A stretch of DNA of 64,000 nt, taken from Chryseobacterium fluminis (lineage in GTDB: Bacteria; Bacteroidota; Bacteroidia; Flavobacteriales; Weeksellaceae). The DNA lies in NCBI RefSeq assembly GCF_026314945.1, contig NZ_CP111121.1, forward strand, positions 4,836,001 through 4,900,000, read 5' to 3'. Shown piece after piece: positions 8,848 to 18,220 of the stretch. The translations under genes were made by a program, and so were the position numbers. Position 1 is the first letter of the stretch. Each line of letters opens with the position of its first letter. The notes under the pieces are model-generated. The model was not told the DNA's origin and ran no database searches. It saw only the letters and a program-made list of their open reading frames with translations.

Positions 8848-9870
8848 ATGGCAATACTTGTAACAGGAGGTCTAGGATATATTGGTTCACACACCGTTGT
8901 TGAACTTTTAAATAACAATTTTGACGTTGTTATTGTAGATGATCTTTCCAATTCGGAACGGTTTATCTTAAAAAACATTGAGGAAATTACAGGGAAGAAA
9001 CCTGCTTTTTATCCTTTCGATTTAAAAAGAAAAGAACTTCTGACACAGGTTTTTGATGCCCATGAAATTACGGGCTGTATCAACTTTGCAGCTTCGAAAG
9101 CAGTGGGAGAGAGTCAGCTGAAGCCCGTAGATTATTATGAGAATAATTTATTTTCACTAATCAATATTTTACAGGAGTTCAAAGAGAGGCAAATCTCCAA
9201 TTTCATTTTCAGTTCTTCCTGTACGGTGTACGGTCAGGCAGACCAGATGCCTATTGATGAAAATACACCGTTAAAAATGCCGGAAAGCGTTTACGGAAAG
9301 ACCAAACAGATGGGTGAAGAGATTTTAACTGATTTCGCAAAGGCTTACCATAGAAAAATTTCTTTGCTGAGGTATTTCAATCCTATCGGGGCACATCCAT
9401 CAGCAAAATTAGGAGAATTACCTATTGGAATTCCTAATAATTTAGTACCTTACGTAATGCAGACGGCAGCCGGTGTTCGCGAAAAGTTAAGCGTATGGGG
9501 TGACGATTACCCTACAGAAGACGGAACAGCAGTTCGTGATTATATCTATGTGGTCGATCTGGCGAAAGCTCACGTAGCTGCCTTACAGAAGCTGATCAAC
9601 GATCCGTCCGAAGAAACCCTTGTAGATATCTATAATTTAGGAACTGGAAAAGGATCATCTGTGCTGGAAGTGGTAAAGGCATTTGAAATTGCAAATAATG
9701 TAGAAGTTCCTTACCAGATCTGCAAAAGAAGAGAAGGTGATATTACCATTGCCTACGCCCATGTGGACAAAGCTGAAAAAGAACTTAGCTGGAAGGCTGG
9801 AACTCCATTGGAGGAAGCCTTAAGAACCGTATGGGAATGGCAGAAGTATCTGGAATCCAGAAATACTTAA
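8848..9870 (+). CDS. galE: UDP-glucose 4-epimerase
   Basis: GalE interconverts UDP-glucose and UDP-galactose with tightly bound NAD, in the cytoplasm. The N-terminal Rossmann motif GGLGYIGSHT (residues 7-16) binds NAD. Catalytic residues are visible as Ser124 in FSSSCTVYG and the Tyr149/Lys153 pair in VYGKTK. The length of 340 residues is normal for GalE. It lies between a sugar aminotransferase and a cytidylyltransferase, which suggests supply of sugars for surface glycan. The annotation is secure at family level; epimerases of other UDP-sugars look similar. Confidence 0.93.
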   Translation: MAILVTGGLGYIGSHTVVELLNNNFDVVIVDDLSNSERFILKNIEEITGKKPAFYPFDLKRKELLTQVFDAHEITGCINFAASKAVGESQLKPVDYYENNLFSLINILQEFKERQISNFIFSSSCTVYGQADQMPIDENTPLKMPESVYGKTKQMGEEILTDFAKAYHRKISLLRYFNPIGAHPSAKLGELPIGIPNNLVPYVMQTAAGVREKLSVWGDDYPTEDGTAVRDYIYVVDLAKAHVAALQKLINDPSEETLVDIYNLGTGKGSSVLEVVKAFEIANNVEVPYQICKRREGDITIAYAHVDKAEKELSWKAGTPLEEALRTVWEWQKYLESRNT

Positions 9871-9937
9871 AAAAACGGAAAAGAATGAGTTAATTATAAA
9901 AAAACAACTAAATATTTATCCATCGTCACCGAAATTA

Positions 9938-9945
9938 TACTTTTG
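9938..9945 (+). promoter_or_regulatory. Candidate -7 element of the cytidylyltransferase gene
   Basis: TACTTTTG matches TAnnTTTG, 30 bases before the ATG at 9976. I do not see a convincing -33 TTTG at the right spacing. Confidence 0.4.
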
Positions 9946-9975
9946 AATTTTGGTGATAGTTAACAAAATACGTAT

Positions 9976-10428
9976 ATGAAAACAGAAAGAATTGGCATTA
10001 CATTTTCTTCATTTGACCTGCTTCATGCCGGTCATATTAAAATGCTGGAAGAGGCTAAAACCGTTTGTGACTATCTTATCGTAGGTTTACAGATCGATCC
10101 TTCTCATGACCGTCCTACAAAGAACAGACCTACTCAGACTATCGTAGAAAGATACATCCAGCTTAAGGCTGTAAACGCGGTAGATGAGATTATTCCTTAT
10201 TACACGGAAGAAGATCTTCTGGATATCCTGAAGTCTTTTGTAATTGATGTAAGAATTATCGGTGATGATTATCTTGACAGAGATTTTACAGGAAAGAAAT
10301 ACTGTGAGGAAAAAGGAATTGATATCTTTTATAACAAGAGAGATCATCGGTTTTCTTCCAGTGATCTAAGAAAAAGAATCTACGAAGCCGAATTGGAAAA
10401 AGCTGCCAGAGCACAACAAGTAAAATAA
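9976..10428 (+). CDS. Adenylyltransferase/cytidylyltransferase family protein (TagD/RfaE-C-like)
   Basis: This is a single nucleotidyltransferase domain of 150 residues. The nucleotide-binding signature HAGH appears in SFDLLHAGHIKML (residues 13-25). A family-typical RYIQLKAV segment lies near 50 and the C-terminal SSSDLRKRI helps bind the nucleotide. It resembles glycerol-3-phosphate cytidylyltransferases and the C-terminal domain of HldE, so it probably joins CTP or ATP to a phosphorylated polyol or sugar for an envelope glycan. The substrate cannot be settled here. A bidirectional terminator follows. Confidence 0.85.
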   Translation: MKTERIGITFSSFDLLHAGHIKMLEEAKTVCDYLIVGLQIDPSHDRPTKNRPTQTIVERYIQLKAVNAVDEIIPYYTEEDLLDILKSFVIDVRIIGDDYLDRDFTGKKYCEEKGIDIFYNKRDHRFSSSDLRKRIYEAELEKAARAQQVK

Positions 10429-10457
10429 AAAAATCCCGAAAATTTCGGGATTTTTTT
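10428..10457. terminator. Bidirectional rho-independent terminator
   Basis: AAATCCCGAAA and TTTCGGGATTT form a near-perfect stem with A and T runs on either side. It sits between convergent genes, so it can end transcription in both directions. Confidence 0.85.
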
Positions 10458-10469
10458 ATTTAAAAGGGC

Positions 10470-13046
10470 TTACATTGGTCCGCCTTGCTCATCTCCTCCT
10501 GTAGCATTGGAGTTAATATCCTTTTTCCTTTTAGGCTGTTCTATTTTCTCCCCCTGCTTGAATCTGTAGGTCAAAGAAACAGTAAACTGTCTCGGTTGCC
10601 ACTGCATATAAGAATCCCTGATACTGTTGGCAGTATAGGTTGTAGATCTCATTGCTCTGGTGTTGAAAATATCCTGAACATTGAAAGCCAATGTGCCATT
10701 CCCTTTCCAGATTGTTTTTGATGCCCCGAAATTGATGGCATACATATCTTTTCGATCCTGATATGCTGATTTTTGCCCTCCTCTGTAAAATCCTTGTAGC
10801 TGGAAGCTGAAAGTTTTGTCGACCTTGAATGTAGAGGTAAGTCTTGCTCTTGTTGAGAATCCCTTACCTTCAAAATTGGCAACATCCTGTATAGGATTAT
10901 TATCCCGGTCAAAAGTATCATATAAAATACTTCCCTTTGTATTATAGCCAAATACGTCTACGTTTCCTAAGAATTTCATCCAGCTGGTTGCATCCCAACT
11001 GAAGTTTAAATCTAAACCGAAACGATCATCTGTACCCAGGTTAATGGGTTTTGTATGAGACTCTATACGTTTGGGCTCAAGAACATCTCCATCAATGTCT
11101 GTCGCCAAAATGTTGTACACCAACATTTTTGTATCATCAGTCTGATGTCTGTAATATAATGTAGGATTAATCGTAAATTTCTTTTTGGAAATACTGTATC
11201 CTAATTCATAAGAATCTACATAAGATGGATTCAGATCAATATTTCCATCAAAAATATTCTGATTGTCATTGTAGTTAGGATTAGGGATCATAAAGAAAGA
11301 TCTCGGCCGGTCAATTCTTCGGGTATAGTTTAATAAAAACTGGTTATCTTTTGCTATTTCGTAGCTTAAATAAACACTTGGGAAGAGATTGTTATAATTT
11401 TTAGTCTTGTTAAGCGCCGGCTCATTGGGAACAAGATTTTGATAATTAATATCAATGGTAGAAATCTCATCACGCAAGCCCAACTGATAATTCAGTTTTC
11501 CTATTTTACTCTTAAACTGAAGATAAAAAGCGTTGAAAGTTTCTTTGTAAAGAGCATCATAAGTGTAGGGTGCTAAATAAGATAATGTAGGATTCTCAAC
11601 CAATTCACCTTCTAAAACATCATTACTGTACGTATTATTATTAATATCTAAACGGTAACCTGCCTCTAATTTTGAGTATTCTCCAACAGGCAATTCATAA
11701 TCAGCTTTTGCAATAAATGATTTATTTAAGGTGTATTGATTAACAATATTCTTTAATGAAAACCCAGTATCTTCAATATCCGTGTCATTATATGATCTGT
11801 TTCTCTGTAAACTTAATGATAATGATAAATTTTGTCCCTTATCATCAAATTTATGATCTAAACCGAAATCACCCTGAAAGGCAAGGTTATTATTTCTTCC
11901 GGTTGTTTTTCTTGTAGACGTATAAAAAGGATTGGTTAAAGGAGTATAGCCGTAATCAATGTTACCAAAATTTTCATTTTCGAATGTTCTTACCGTACCA
12001 GATGCATTTACGGATGTCTTATCTGTTATATCGTAGATAATACCGGCAGATGCATTATAATTGTTGTTCTTACTTTTAGACTCCGAATTGGTATCTCTCT
12101 GTACCAAATCGTCAGCCAATACAGCATTATTGAAATAATCATTATTTCTGCTGGTGTTTTTAGACTCTCTGTATCCGCCGCCGCCGTTCAGAAACCAGGT
12201 GAAATTTCCTTTTCTCCAGTTAAGATTGGTATTCAGGTTCGTTTGAGGCAGATATCCCAAAGTTCCGATTACACTTCCGTTAAAACCGGTTTTTTTAGTT
12301 TTCTTTAATATAATATTTAAAATACCAGCAGTACCTGAAGCTTCAAATTTTGAAGAAGGATTGGTAATTACCTCAATTTTTTCGATCTGGTCAGCAGGAA
12401 TACTCTGTAAAGCATTGGCTCCGTCATCAATCCCAAGAAGAGCAGAAGGCTTACCGTTAATCAAAAATCTTACATTGGAGCTTCCTCTCATCGAAACGGT
12501 ACCGTCTGTATCTACAGAAACGGAAGGGACATTGGAAAGAACATCCTGAAGATTTCCACCCTTGCTTACAATATCCTGAGAAGGGTCGTAGGTTCTTTTA
12601 TCAAGCTCTACCTTATAAGGTTTCGTGGAAGCTGCCGTAAGTACAATGCCCTGAATTTCCTGGGTCTTCTGATCTTTAGGAGCCGTGAGATTAGCCGTTT
12701 CATCAGGCTCTATCGTTAAAACCCCAATATTTCCGGGAGCTGTAATCTGTTTATTGACTAAGCTTTTTTTGTAGCCCACCGCTTCGATCGTAACGTCATA
12801 GATTCCCGGGACTAAATCGAGTTTGTATTGCCCTTTTTCATCTGCAAGAGCAGCATCGCTTAGTGCTTTGTTCTCCTTGTTGGTAAAGGTAACAGAAGCA
12901 TAAGGGACTGTCTGGCTGCTGTCATTAACAACGGTTCCTGAAACATTTACTTTTTCCTGAGCAAAAGCAAATGCTGCTGCTGAAAGTACGAAAGTAAGTC
13001 CCAAGGCTTTTTTTGTGAAAATGTTGATAATTTCCGTCTGGTTCAT
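10470..13046 (-). CDS. TonB-receptor-like outer-membrane beta-barrel protein
   Basis: This 858-residue protein starts with a signal peptide ending FAFAQ. A carboxypeptidase-regulatory-like repeat follows (VNVSGTVVNDSSQTVPYASV, about 32-110), then a TonB plug-like region (KGGNLQDVLSNVPSVSVD and SSNVRFLINGKPSALLG). The C-terminal 600 residues look like a 22-strand barrel of the outer-membrane beta-barrel family common in Bacteroidota. The very C-terminus is unusual: after the last strand (FTVSLTYRFKQ) there is a 30-residue charged Lys/Gly/Asn tail ending GGDEQGGPM. No SusD partner lies next to it, so a peptide, metal or signalling role is as likely as glycan uptake. Substrate unknown. Confidence 0.88.
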   Translation of the reverse strand: MNQTEIINIFTKKALGLTFVLSAAAFAFAQEKVNVSGTVVNDSSQTVPYASVTFTNKENKALSDAALADEKGQYKLDLVPGIYDVTIEAVGYKKSLVNKQITAPGNIGVLTIEPDETANLTAPKDQKTQEIQGIVLTAASTKPYKVELDKRTYDPSQDIVSKGGNLQDVLSNVPSVSVDTDGTVSMRGSSNVRFLINGKPSALLGIDDGANALQSIPADQIEKIEVITNPSSKFEASGTAGILNIILKKTKKTGFNGSVIGTLGYLPQTNLNTNLNWRKGNFTWFLNGGGGYRESKNTSRNNDYFNNAVLADDLVQRDTNSESKSKNNNYNASAGIIYDITDKTSVNASGTVRTFENENFGNIDYGYTPLTNPFYTSTRKTTGRNNNLAFQGDFGLDHKFDDKGQNLSLSLSLQRNRSYNDTDIEDTGFSLKNIVNQYTLNKSFIAKADYELPVGEYSKLEAGYRLDINNNTYSNDVLEGELVENPTLSYLAPYTYDALYKETFNAFYLQFKSKIGKLNYQLGLRDEISTIDINYQNLVPNEPALNKTKNYNNLFPSVYLSYEIAKDNQFLLNYTRRIDRPRSFFMIPNPNYNDNQNIFDGNIDLNPSYVDSYELGYSISKKKFTINPTLYYRHQTDDTKMLVYNILATDIDGDVLEPKRIESHTKPINLGTDDRFGLDLNFSWDATSWMKFLGNVDVFGYNTKGSILYDTFDRDNNPIQDVANFEGKGFSTRARLTSTFKVDKTFSFQLQGFYRGGQKSAYQDRKDMYAINFGASKTIWKGNGTLAFNVQDIFNTRAMRSTTYTANSIRDSYMQWQPRQFTVSLTYRFKQGEKIEQPKRKKDINSNATGGDEQGGPM

Positions 13047-13086
13047 AAGGTTATTTTATTGTGTAGAATCGTGAAAATATTCCTTC

Positions 13087-13105
13087 TAACATTTCGAAAA
13101 TGTTA
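13087..13105. promoter_or_regulatory. Small inverted repeat upstream of the TonB-receptor-like gene
   Basis: TAACATTT and AAATGTTA flank CGA, about 40 bases upstream of the receptor start. It could be an operator or a 5' leader hairpin; there is no further evidence. Confidence 0.3.
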
Positions 13106-13217
13106 AAATAATGAGTTGAAGAAATATAATGATTAGTTTATTATTCTAAATGTATAGGTCGTATTACTCTTCTAAATGTTAATCGTTGCTTTGTTAAAAT
13201 AAAGTTAAATTTATTTT

Positions 13218-14243
13218 TTACTTAATATTTTTCGAATTTAACCAGTCCTGATACGCTTTGGCATTCACTGCATGCTCTTCAGCACTTGCTGTAAACTTGT
13301 GAAAACCGAATCTCGCAGGGTCGGCACACATGAAAATATAGTTATTGCTTTCAGCATTCAGAACAGCATCTACCGAGTTTTTGTCTACAATACAGATCGG
13401 TCCCGGAGGAATTCCTGCATTGGCGTACGTATTATAGGGTGACGGCGTTGATAAATGTTTATAGAGAACTCTCTTGATCTGATCTTTAAAGTTAGTCTGT
13501 TTATTGATCGCATAAATGACCGTAGGATCAGACTGCAGTTTCATTCCTTTTCTGTAGCGGTTCAGATACAGTCCTGCTATCGTTCGCATCTCATCTTTTT
13601 TTCCACCTGATTCTTTATAGACGATGGATGCCAATGCATAAATCTGATCTCTCGTTAAACCGGATTTTTGTTCTTCTGATTTTCTTTCGGCATTCCAGAA
13701 ATCATCATACTGACTTTCAAATTTTTTAAAAAACTCTTCAGGAGTTACCGTCCAGAAAAAGTTGTAGGTATCGATGAAAAAATATTTTTTTAATTCCTCC
13801 GCATTATTCAATCCTTTCTCGTTGGCAAGCGCATTAAGATCACTAACGAATTTCAAAGAATCCAGTTCAGTTTTTTTTGTCACTTTTCCTATCATCTGAT
13901 AAATATCTCCAAAATCGCCGATTCTGAAGCTGTTTGCCGTTTGATTTCCGGCCTTGATCATATTGACGAGGTTAGAATTACCCATTCCTTTCTGAAAATA
14001 ATAACGCCCGGCCTTAAAATATTTTTCAAGATCTTTTTCTTTCGCTACCTTTTCAAAAGATTCTTTATTATCTGTATATTTTGCAGCAGAATCCAGGATC
14101 TGCTTAAAACTGGCTTTATGAGGGATTAACACATACCCGTCTTTTTCTACGTTGCTTCCGTAATAGGTATTATAAAATCTCAAACCAAAAAATCCTGCAA
14201 CCGCAATAAGCAACAGAACAATAATGAGAATTGTTTTTTTCAT
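13218..14243 (-). CDS. mltG: Endolytic murein transglycosylase MltG (YceG-like)
   Basis: MltG cuts nascent peptidoglycan strands at the inner membrane and so limits glycan chain length. A single N-terminal membrane anchor (residues 4-22) precedes a periplasmic LysM-like region and the YceG catalytic domain. The catalytic Glu is E211 in ASIVYKESGG. LQSDPTVIYAI and the NTYANAGIPPGPI segment are typical of the family. The length of 341 residues is normal. It lies 31 bases after dapF in the same direction, so the two cell-wall genes may be co-transcribed. Confidence 0.93.
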   Translation of the reverse strand: MKKTILIIVLLLIAVAGFFGLRFYNTYYGSNVEKDGYVLIPHKASFKQILDSAAKYTDNKESFEKVAKEKDLEKYFKAGRYYFQKGMGNSNLVNMIKAGNQTANSFRIGDFGDIYQMIGKVTKKTELDSLKFVSDLNALANEKGLNNAEELKKYFFIDTYNFFWTVTPEEFFKKFESQYDDFWNAERKSEEQKSGLTRDQIYALASIVYKESGGKKDEMRTIAGLYLNRYRKGMKLQSDPTVIYAINKQTNFKDQIKRVLYKHLSTPSPYNTYANAGIPPGPICIVDKNSVDAVLNAESNNYIFMCADPARFGFHKFTASAEEHAVNAKAYQDWLNSKNIK

Positions 14244-14273
14244 TATTAATTAAGTAAATTAAAAAGTTATTGA

Positions 14274-15041
14274 TTACAGTAAGTCAACCTTACCTTTGAA
14301 AACCTGCTTTGCAGGGCCTTCCAGCCAGATATTCTGAAAAGAATCCCCATTCTTTTCTGCATGGACTTCAAGGTCACCTCCTAAAGTTTTAACTTTTACA
14401 GAGATTAGATTGTTATTTTGCAGAAAAGTTAAAGCGGCAGCAGTAACTCCCGTTCCGCAGCTGTAGGTTTCATCTTCAACGCCCCGTTCATAGGTTCTTA
14501 CGAAAATTTCATCTTCTGAAACTTTTTCTACAAAGTTGACGTTAATTCCTTCTTTTTTGTAATTTTCAGAATTCCTGATGCTGCTTCCTTCAGCGAAAAC
14601 TTTATAGTTTAAGATATCTTCCACATATTTTACATAATGGGGAGATCCGGTATTCATCACCGTATCTTCGCCGTCTTTAATAATAGCCGGAACATCGCTC
14701 ATTTTTAACTTGACAATTCCGTTATGAATTTCGGCGTCATGCGCTCCGTCGATAGCAATAAATTTACATTTACCCTCAAAAATATCAAGGAAAAATGCAA
14801 ATGCCACCGAGCAGCGTGCACCGTTTCCACAGAAACTTTTGGAACCGTCGGAATTGTAATAATCGACTTCAAAATCGAATCCTTCTGCCGCATTGATCTT
14901 AATAAGTCCGTCTGCGCCAATTCCAAAACGGCGGTCACACAACTTCTGAATATGGGCAATGGATAAGTCGTCCCATTCTCCGGAGCGGTTATCGATCATG
15001 ACAAAATCGTTTCCGGTACCCTGATATTTATAAAAATCCAT
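14274..15041 (-). CDS. dapF: Diaminopimelate epimerase
   Basis: DapF converts LL- to meso-diaminopimelate, the precursor of lysine and of the peptidoglycan cross-link, without a cofactor. The two catalytic cysteines are visible: Cys71 in SFCGNGARC and Cys195 in YSCGTGVTAA. The N-terminal YQGTGNDFVMID and GIGADGLI blocks are family signatures. The length of 255 residues is usual for Bacteroidota. It precedes mltG, so two peptidoglycan genes are adjacent. Confidence 0.96.
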   Translation of the reverse strand: MDFYKYQGTGNDFVMIDNRSGEWDDLSIAHIQKLCDRRFGIGADGLIKINAAEGFDFEVDYYNSDGSKSFCGNGARCSVAFAFFLDIFEGKCKFIAIDGAHDAEIHNGIVKLKMSDVPAIIKDGEDTVMNTGSPHYVKYVEDILNYKVFAEGSSIRNSENYKKEGINVNFVEKVSEDEIFVRTYERGVEDETYSCGTGVTAAALTFLQNNNLISVKVKTLGGDLEVHAEKNGDSFQNIWLEGPAKQVFKGKVDLL

Positions 15042-15090
15042 AATTTTTCTTTTTTACTGAAATAACAGGCAAAATTAACTTATTTAAAAC

Positions 15091-15120
15091 AAAAAAACGA
15101 ACAGTGTTTACTGCTCGTTT
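15091..15120 (-). terminator. Rho-independent terminator of the GFR-repeat lipoprotein gene
   Basis: On the minus strand, arms AAACGAGCAGT and ACTGTTCGTTT pair with one mismatch and are followed by a T run (15091-15097 reads as A on the plus strand). It lies just after the stop at 15138. Confidence 0.7.
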
Positions 15121-15137
15121 CCTTATTTATAATGGTT

Positions 15138-15791
15138 TTATCTAAATCCGCCGCCACTTCTCGTAGAATTGGAATTCTGTTGAGTATTATTTTGCTGGCT
15201 GCTGCTTGAATTATCCCTGAAACCGCTGTTGTTATTATTGTTAGCCGGAGGGGGCGTGTTATTTCTAAAACCGCTGTTGGCAGGTCGGTCAGTACTTTGT
15301 GGCTGTGTAGTTCTGAAGCCGCTGTTATTGTTTTGTCGCTGGCTGTTGTTCTGCTGTTGATTTCTGAATCCCCGTGAATTGCTGTTATTCGAATTTGAAT
15401 TCCGGAAACTTCCGTTGTTGTTATTCCTGTTGTTATTATTATATCCGTTTCCTGTAGGTTCACCTCTGAAACCGTTATTAGGTCTCTGTGTTGAAGTTCC
15501 GTTAGCAGATCCGGATCTTCTCTCTACATATACTTTTCTTCTTGAATTATTATAGTTTTGGTAATAATAAGGGACACCGCTATCATAGTAGTAGTTGACA
15601 TCATTCCTGTAATAATATCCGTCGTTTCCATAATATCCGCCGCCACCGTAATATCCCTGGGGTGCATAATAATATCCGTTGTCGTAATAAGGATCTCCGT
15701 ATCCGCCTGCCGAGCCGTCGGAATACACTGCACAAGAAGTTACACTTGCCAGTGTTAAGATACTGAATGCTATTTTTAATAAATTTTTCAT
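15138..15791 (-). CDS. Asn/Gly/Tyr-rich lipoprotein with repeated GFR motifs
   Basis: The signal MKNLLKIAFSILTLASVTSC has a lipobox (VTSC), so the 217-residue product should be membrane-anchored. Residues 25-80 are Tyr/Gly rich. From about 100 the chain is almost only Asn, Ser, Gln, Gly and Arg, punctuated by NNGFRG, RGFRN, NSGFRT, NSGFRN, NSGFRD and a terminal GGGFR. This is intrinsically disordered sequence with a short repeated motif. Its stop and start overlap the pnuC frame by 4 bases, so it is co-transcribed downstream of pnuC. Function unknown. Confidence 0.8.
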   Translation of the reverse strand: MKNLLKIAFSILTLASVTSCAVYSDGSAGGYGDPYYDNGYYYAPQGYYGGGGYYGNDGYYYRNDVNYYYDSGVPYYYQNYNNSRRKVYVERRSGSANGTSTQRPNNGFRGEPTGNGYNNNNRNNNNGSFRNSNSNNSNSRGFRNQQQNNSQRQNNNSGFRTTQPQSTDRPANSGFRNNTPPPANNNNNSGFRDNSSSSQQNNTQQNSNSTRSGGGFR

Positions 15792-16465
15792 GACTTTTTA
15801 ATACTTTTTTCTTTAATACTTTTTTTCCAGGTAGCGTATCCTAAGATCGCCATTACTGTAAATACCAAATATTGAACCGAAGTGATACCCAGCCCCTTAT
15901 AAATCATCATCGGAATGCATATAAAATCTCCGATAATCCAGAAAACCCAGTTCTCAATGCGCTGTTTAGCCATAAACCACATCCCCACTAAGAATATAGA
16001 AGTGGTCACCACGTCGAGCCAGTTCCCCCAATCAAGATGATACAGACCCAGATCGGTTCCGGTCATTGAAAACTGATTGTCGATGTAAGGTTTGTAATAA
16101 TAGATACCCGTAACAATAATGAGGCTTAAAATAAATAGCAGAATCCCATAGGTCCATTCCTTTTTTGTTGCCCACGAAACTTCGACATGAATATGATCTT
16201 TTGAGTTTCTATACCATAAAACCCAGCCATAAATACTCATTGCCGTATAGTAGATATTGATCATACAATCTCCCAACAATCCGAAATTAAAGAGAATATA
16301 CACATAGATCAGGGTAGAAATAATTCCGGTAGGGTAGACCCAGATATTTTTTTTAATTGAAAAATAAACGCTGATAATTCCGAAGAATGTACCGCACGCT
16401 TCCAGGAGAATTTGTAGTGAAGTGTAGCTTTCGTAGGGTTTTACGAAGAGATCGTATAAATTCAT
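15788..16465 (-). CDS. pnuC: PnuC-family nicotinamide riboside/vitamin transporter
   Basis: PnuC proteins carry nicotinamide riboside, or in relatives thiamine or riboflavin, across the inner membrane by facilitated diffusion. About seven hydrophobic segments are visible. The family region WGNWLDVVTTSIFLVGMWFM and the following RIENWVFWIIGDF segment are present. I prefer ATG at 16465 (MNLYDLFVKPYES) to the upstream ATG at 16483. No thiamine-type riboswitch is seen upstream, so vitamin specificity is uncertain. The downstream lipoprotein overlaps by 4 bases. Confidence 0.85.
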   Translation of the reverse strand: MNLYDLFVKPYESYTSLQILLEACGTFFGIISVYFSIKKNIWVYPTGIISTLIYVYILFNFGLLGDCMINIYYTAMSIYGWVLWYRNSKDHIHVEVSWATKKEWTYGILLFILSLIIVTGIYYYKPYIDNQFSMTGTDLGLYHLDWGNWLDVVTTSIFLVGMWFMAKQRIENWVFWIIGDFICIPMMIYKGLGITSVQYLVFTVMAILGYATWKKSIKEKSIKKS

Positions 16466-16630
16466 GCGATCAAAAATACGCAAAAAACTGCAGATTTTAA
16501 AATGATTTAAATAATATGTAAATCAGGGTTTTAACCATTTGTATTTAAATTAATTAACGAAAGTTTGTCAATAAACATTCAGAGTTATAAAATTTTTATA
16601 TTTTCGTAAATCTTAAAATAAAAAAGAAAT

Positions 16631-18160
16631 ATGTCTAAAATTTGGGTTAAAAAACCAATGAGCGCCTATGAAGCGGATATTAAAAAAAGCCAGCTGAAAC
16701 GCGTTTTAGGAAAATGGAGCCTTACCGCTATCGGGATCGGAGCAATTATCGGAGGCGGAATATTCGTACTTACAGGAACGGGAGCTTATTATAATGCAGG
16801 ACCTGCATTGGCTTTATCATTTGTCATTGCGGGGATTGCGTGTGTATTTGCTGCTTTGTGTTATGCAGAATTTGCTTCTATTCTTCCTGTGGAAGGATCT
16901 GCGTATGCCTATGCTTATGGAACGGTAGGAGAAATCTTTGCATGGATCATCGGTTGGGGTCTGATTTTGGAATACGCCATGGGATCGATGACGGTCGCCG
17001 TTTCCTGGTCGGGCTATTTCAGTAAATTACTCAAGATGTTCGGCCTTCATTTACCGGCTTATCTTACCACAGATCCGCAAACCTATCTGGCAGCAGGAAA
17101 CTCAGGGTTCTCTATGAATTTACCCGCATTTCTGATCGTATTCTTTGTGATTTCTATCCTGATCAGAGGGACAAAAGGAGCTGCAAAAGCCAATAATTTT
17201 ATTGTAATGCTTAAGGTTTCAGCGATTATCTTTGTTATTATTGCAGGAGCTTTCTTTATCAATCCGGCCAACTGGACTCCCTTTATTCCGGATCCTACCA
17301 TCATTACGGAAAACGGCGTATCTCATTCGGCTTACGGTTTTGGGGGAGTGGTCGCAGGAGCATCTGCCATTTTCTTTGCTTATGTAGGTTTTGATGCTGT
17401 TTCGACACAGGCGGGAGAAGCGATTAATCCTAAAAAAGATGTGCCTTTTGCTATTATCACTTCACTTATCATCTGTACCCTTTTATATATTCTGGTATCT
17501 CTTGTTTTAACGGGAATGATGCATTATACAGATTTCAACCCGCTTGGAAAATATCCAGATGCGATCAAGGCTCCCGTAGCTTATGCTTTTGATATTGCAG
17601 GGCAGCAATGGGCAGGATATATTATCACGATTGCTGCAACAGTAGGTTTAATTTCGGTATTAATGGTTATGATTATGGGGCAGTCAAGAATTTTCCTTGG
17701 AATGTCTAAAGACGGATTGATTCCTGCCACTTTCTCAAAAGTAAACCCTAAAACAGGAGTTCCAACTAAAAATCTTATGATTTTATCGGTTGTTATTGCA
17801 GTTGTAGCTTCTCTGACTCCGATTAACGATCTTGCCCACATGACCAGTTTCGGAACATTGTTCGCATTTACCATGGTATGTGTTGCAGTCTGGGTATTGA
17901 GAGTAAAAGAGCCGAATCTCCAGAGAAACTTTAAAGTGCCGGCTTTGCCTTTGATTGCCTGTTTAGGTATTGCGATTAATGTATATCTGATCTTTAATCT
18001 GAGTCGCGAAGCTAAACTATATTCTTTTATTTGGCTGATTTTAGGTTTCATTATTTATTTCCTGTACAGTAAAAAACATTCGAAACTTCAGAACGGAGGT
18101 TTCGGTGAAACGTTCAAAGCTGAACAGGAGCCTTTGGAAAAACCCGATTTAGATTTATAA
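16631..18160 (+). CDS. APC-family amino acid permease (cationic amino acid transporter type)
   Basis: This is a 509-residue protein with 12 or more membrane helices. The N-terminal signature GIGAIIGGGIFVLTGTGA (residues 36-53) is the substrate-binding unwound helix of the APC superfamily. The overall pattern matches the CAT/YfnA branch, which imports amino acids with protons. The C-terminal 25 residues are charged and cytoplasmic. The gene appears monocistronic, with its own terminator. The exact amino acid is not deducible. Confidence 0.88.
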   Translation: MSKIWVKKPMSAYEADIKKSQLKRVLGKWSLTAIGIGAIIGGGIFVLTGTGAYYNAGPALALSFVIAGIACVFAALCYAEFASILPVEGSAYAYAYGTVGEIFAWIIGWGLILEYAMGSMTVAVSWSGYFSKLLKMFGLHLPAYLTTDPQTYLAAGNSGFSMNLPAFLIVFFVISILIRGTKGAAKANNFIVMLKVSAIIFVIIAGAFFINPANWTPFIPDPTIITENGVSHSAYGFGGVVAGASAIFFAYVGFDAVSTQAGEAINPKKDVPFAIITSLIICTLLYILVSLVLTGMMHYTDFNPLGKYPDAIKAPVAYAFDIAGQQWAGYIITIAATVGLISVLMVMIMGQSRIFLGMSKDGLIPATFSKVNPKTGVPTKNLMILSVVIAVVASLTPINDLAHMTSFGTLFAFTMVCVAVWVLRVKEPNLQRNFKVPALPLIACLGIAINVYLIFNLSREAKLYSFIWLILGFIIYFLYSKKHSKLQNGGFGETFKAEQEPLEKPDLDL

Positions 18161-18177
18161 TTAAAAATATAAGCCCG

Positions 18178-18207
18178 AAAATCCACAGAAAACTCTGTGG
18201 ATTTTTT
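18178..18207 (+). terminator. Rho-independent terminator after the amino acid permease
   Basis: AAAATCCACAGA and TCTGTGGATTTT form a 12-bp perfect stem with a 4-base loop, followed by a T tract. It is just 13 bases before the next ATG at 18221. Confidence 0.85.
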
Positions 18208-18220
18208 ATTTTTGTTTCCT

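Noticed and set aside
15080..15463. 127-codon frame overlapping the GFR-repeat lipoprotein gene
   Set aside because: Threonine/isoleucine-rich shadow of the Asn/Ser-rich gene in another frame; the signal peptide and lipobox support the other frame.
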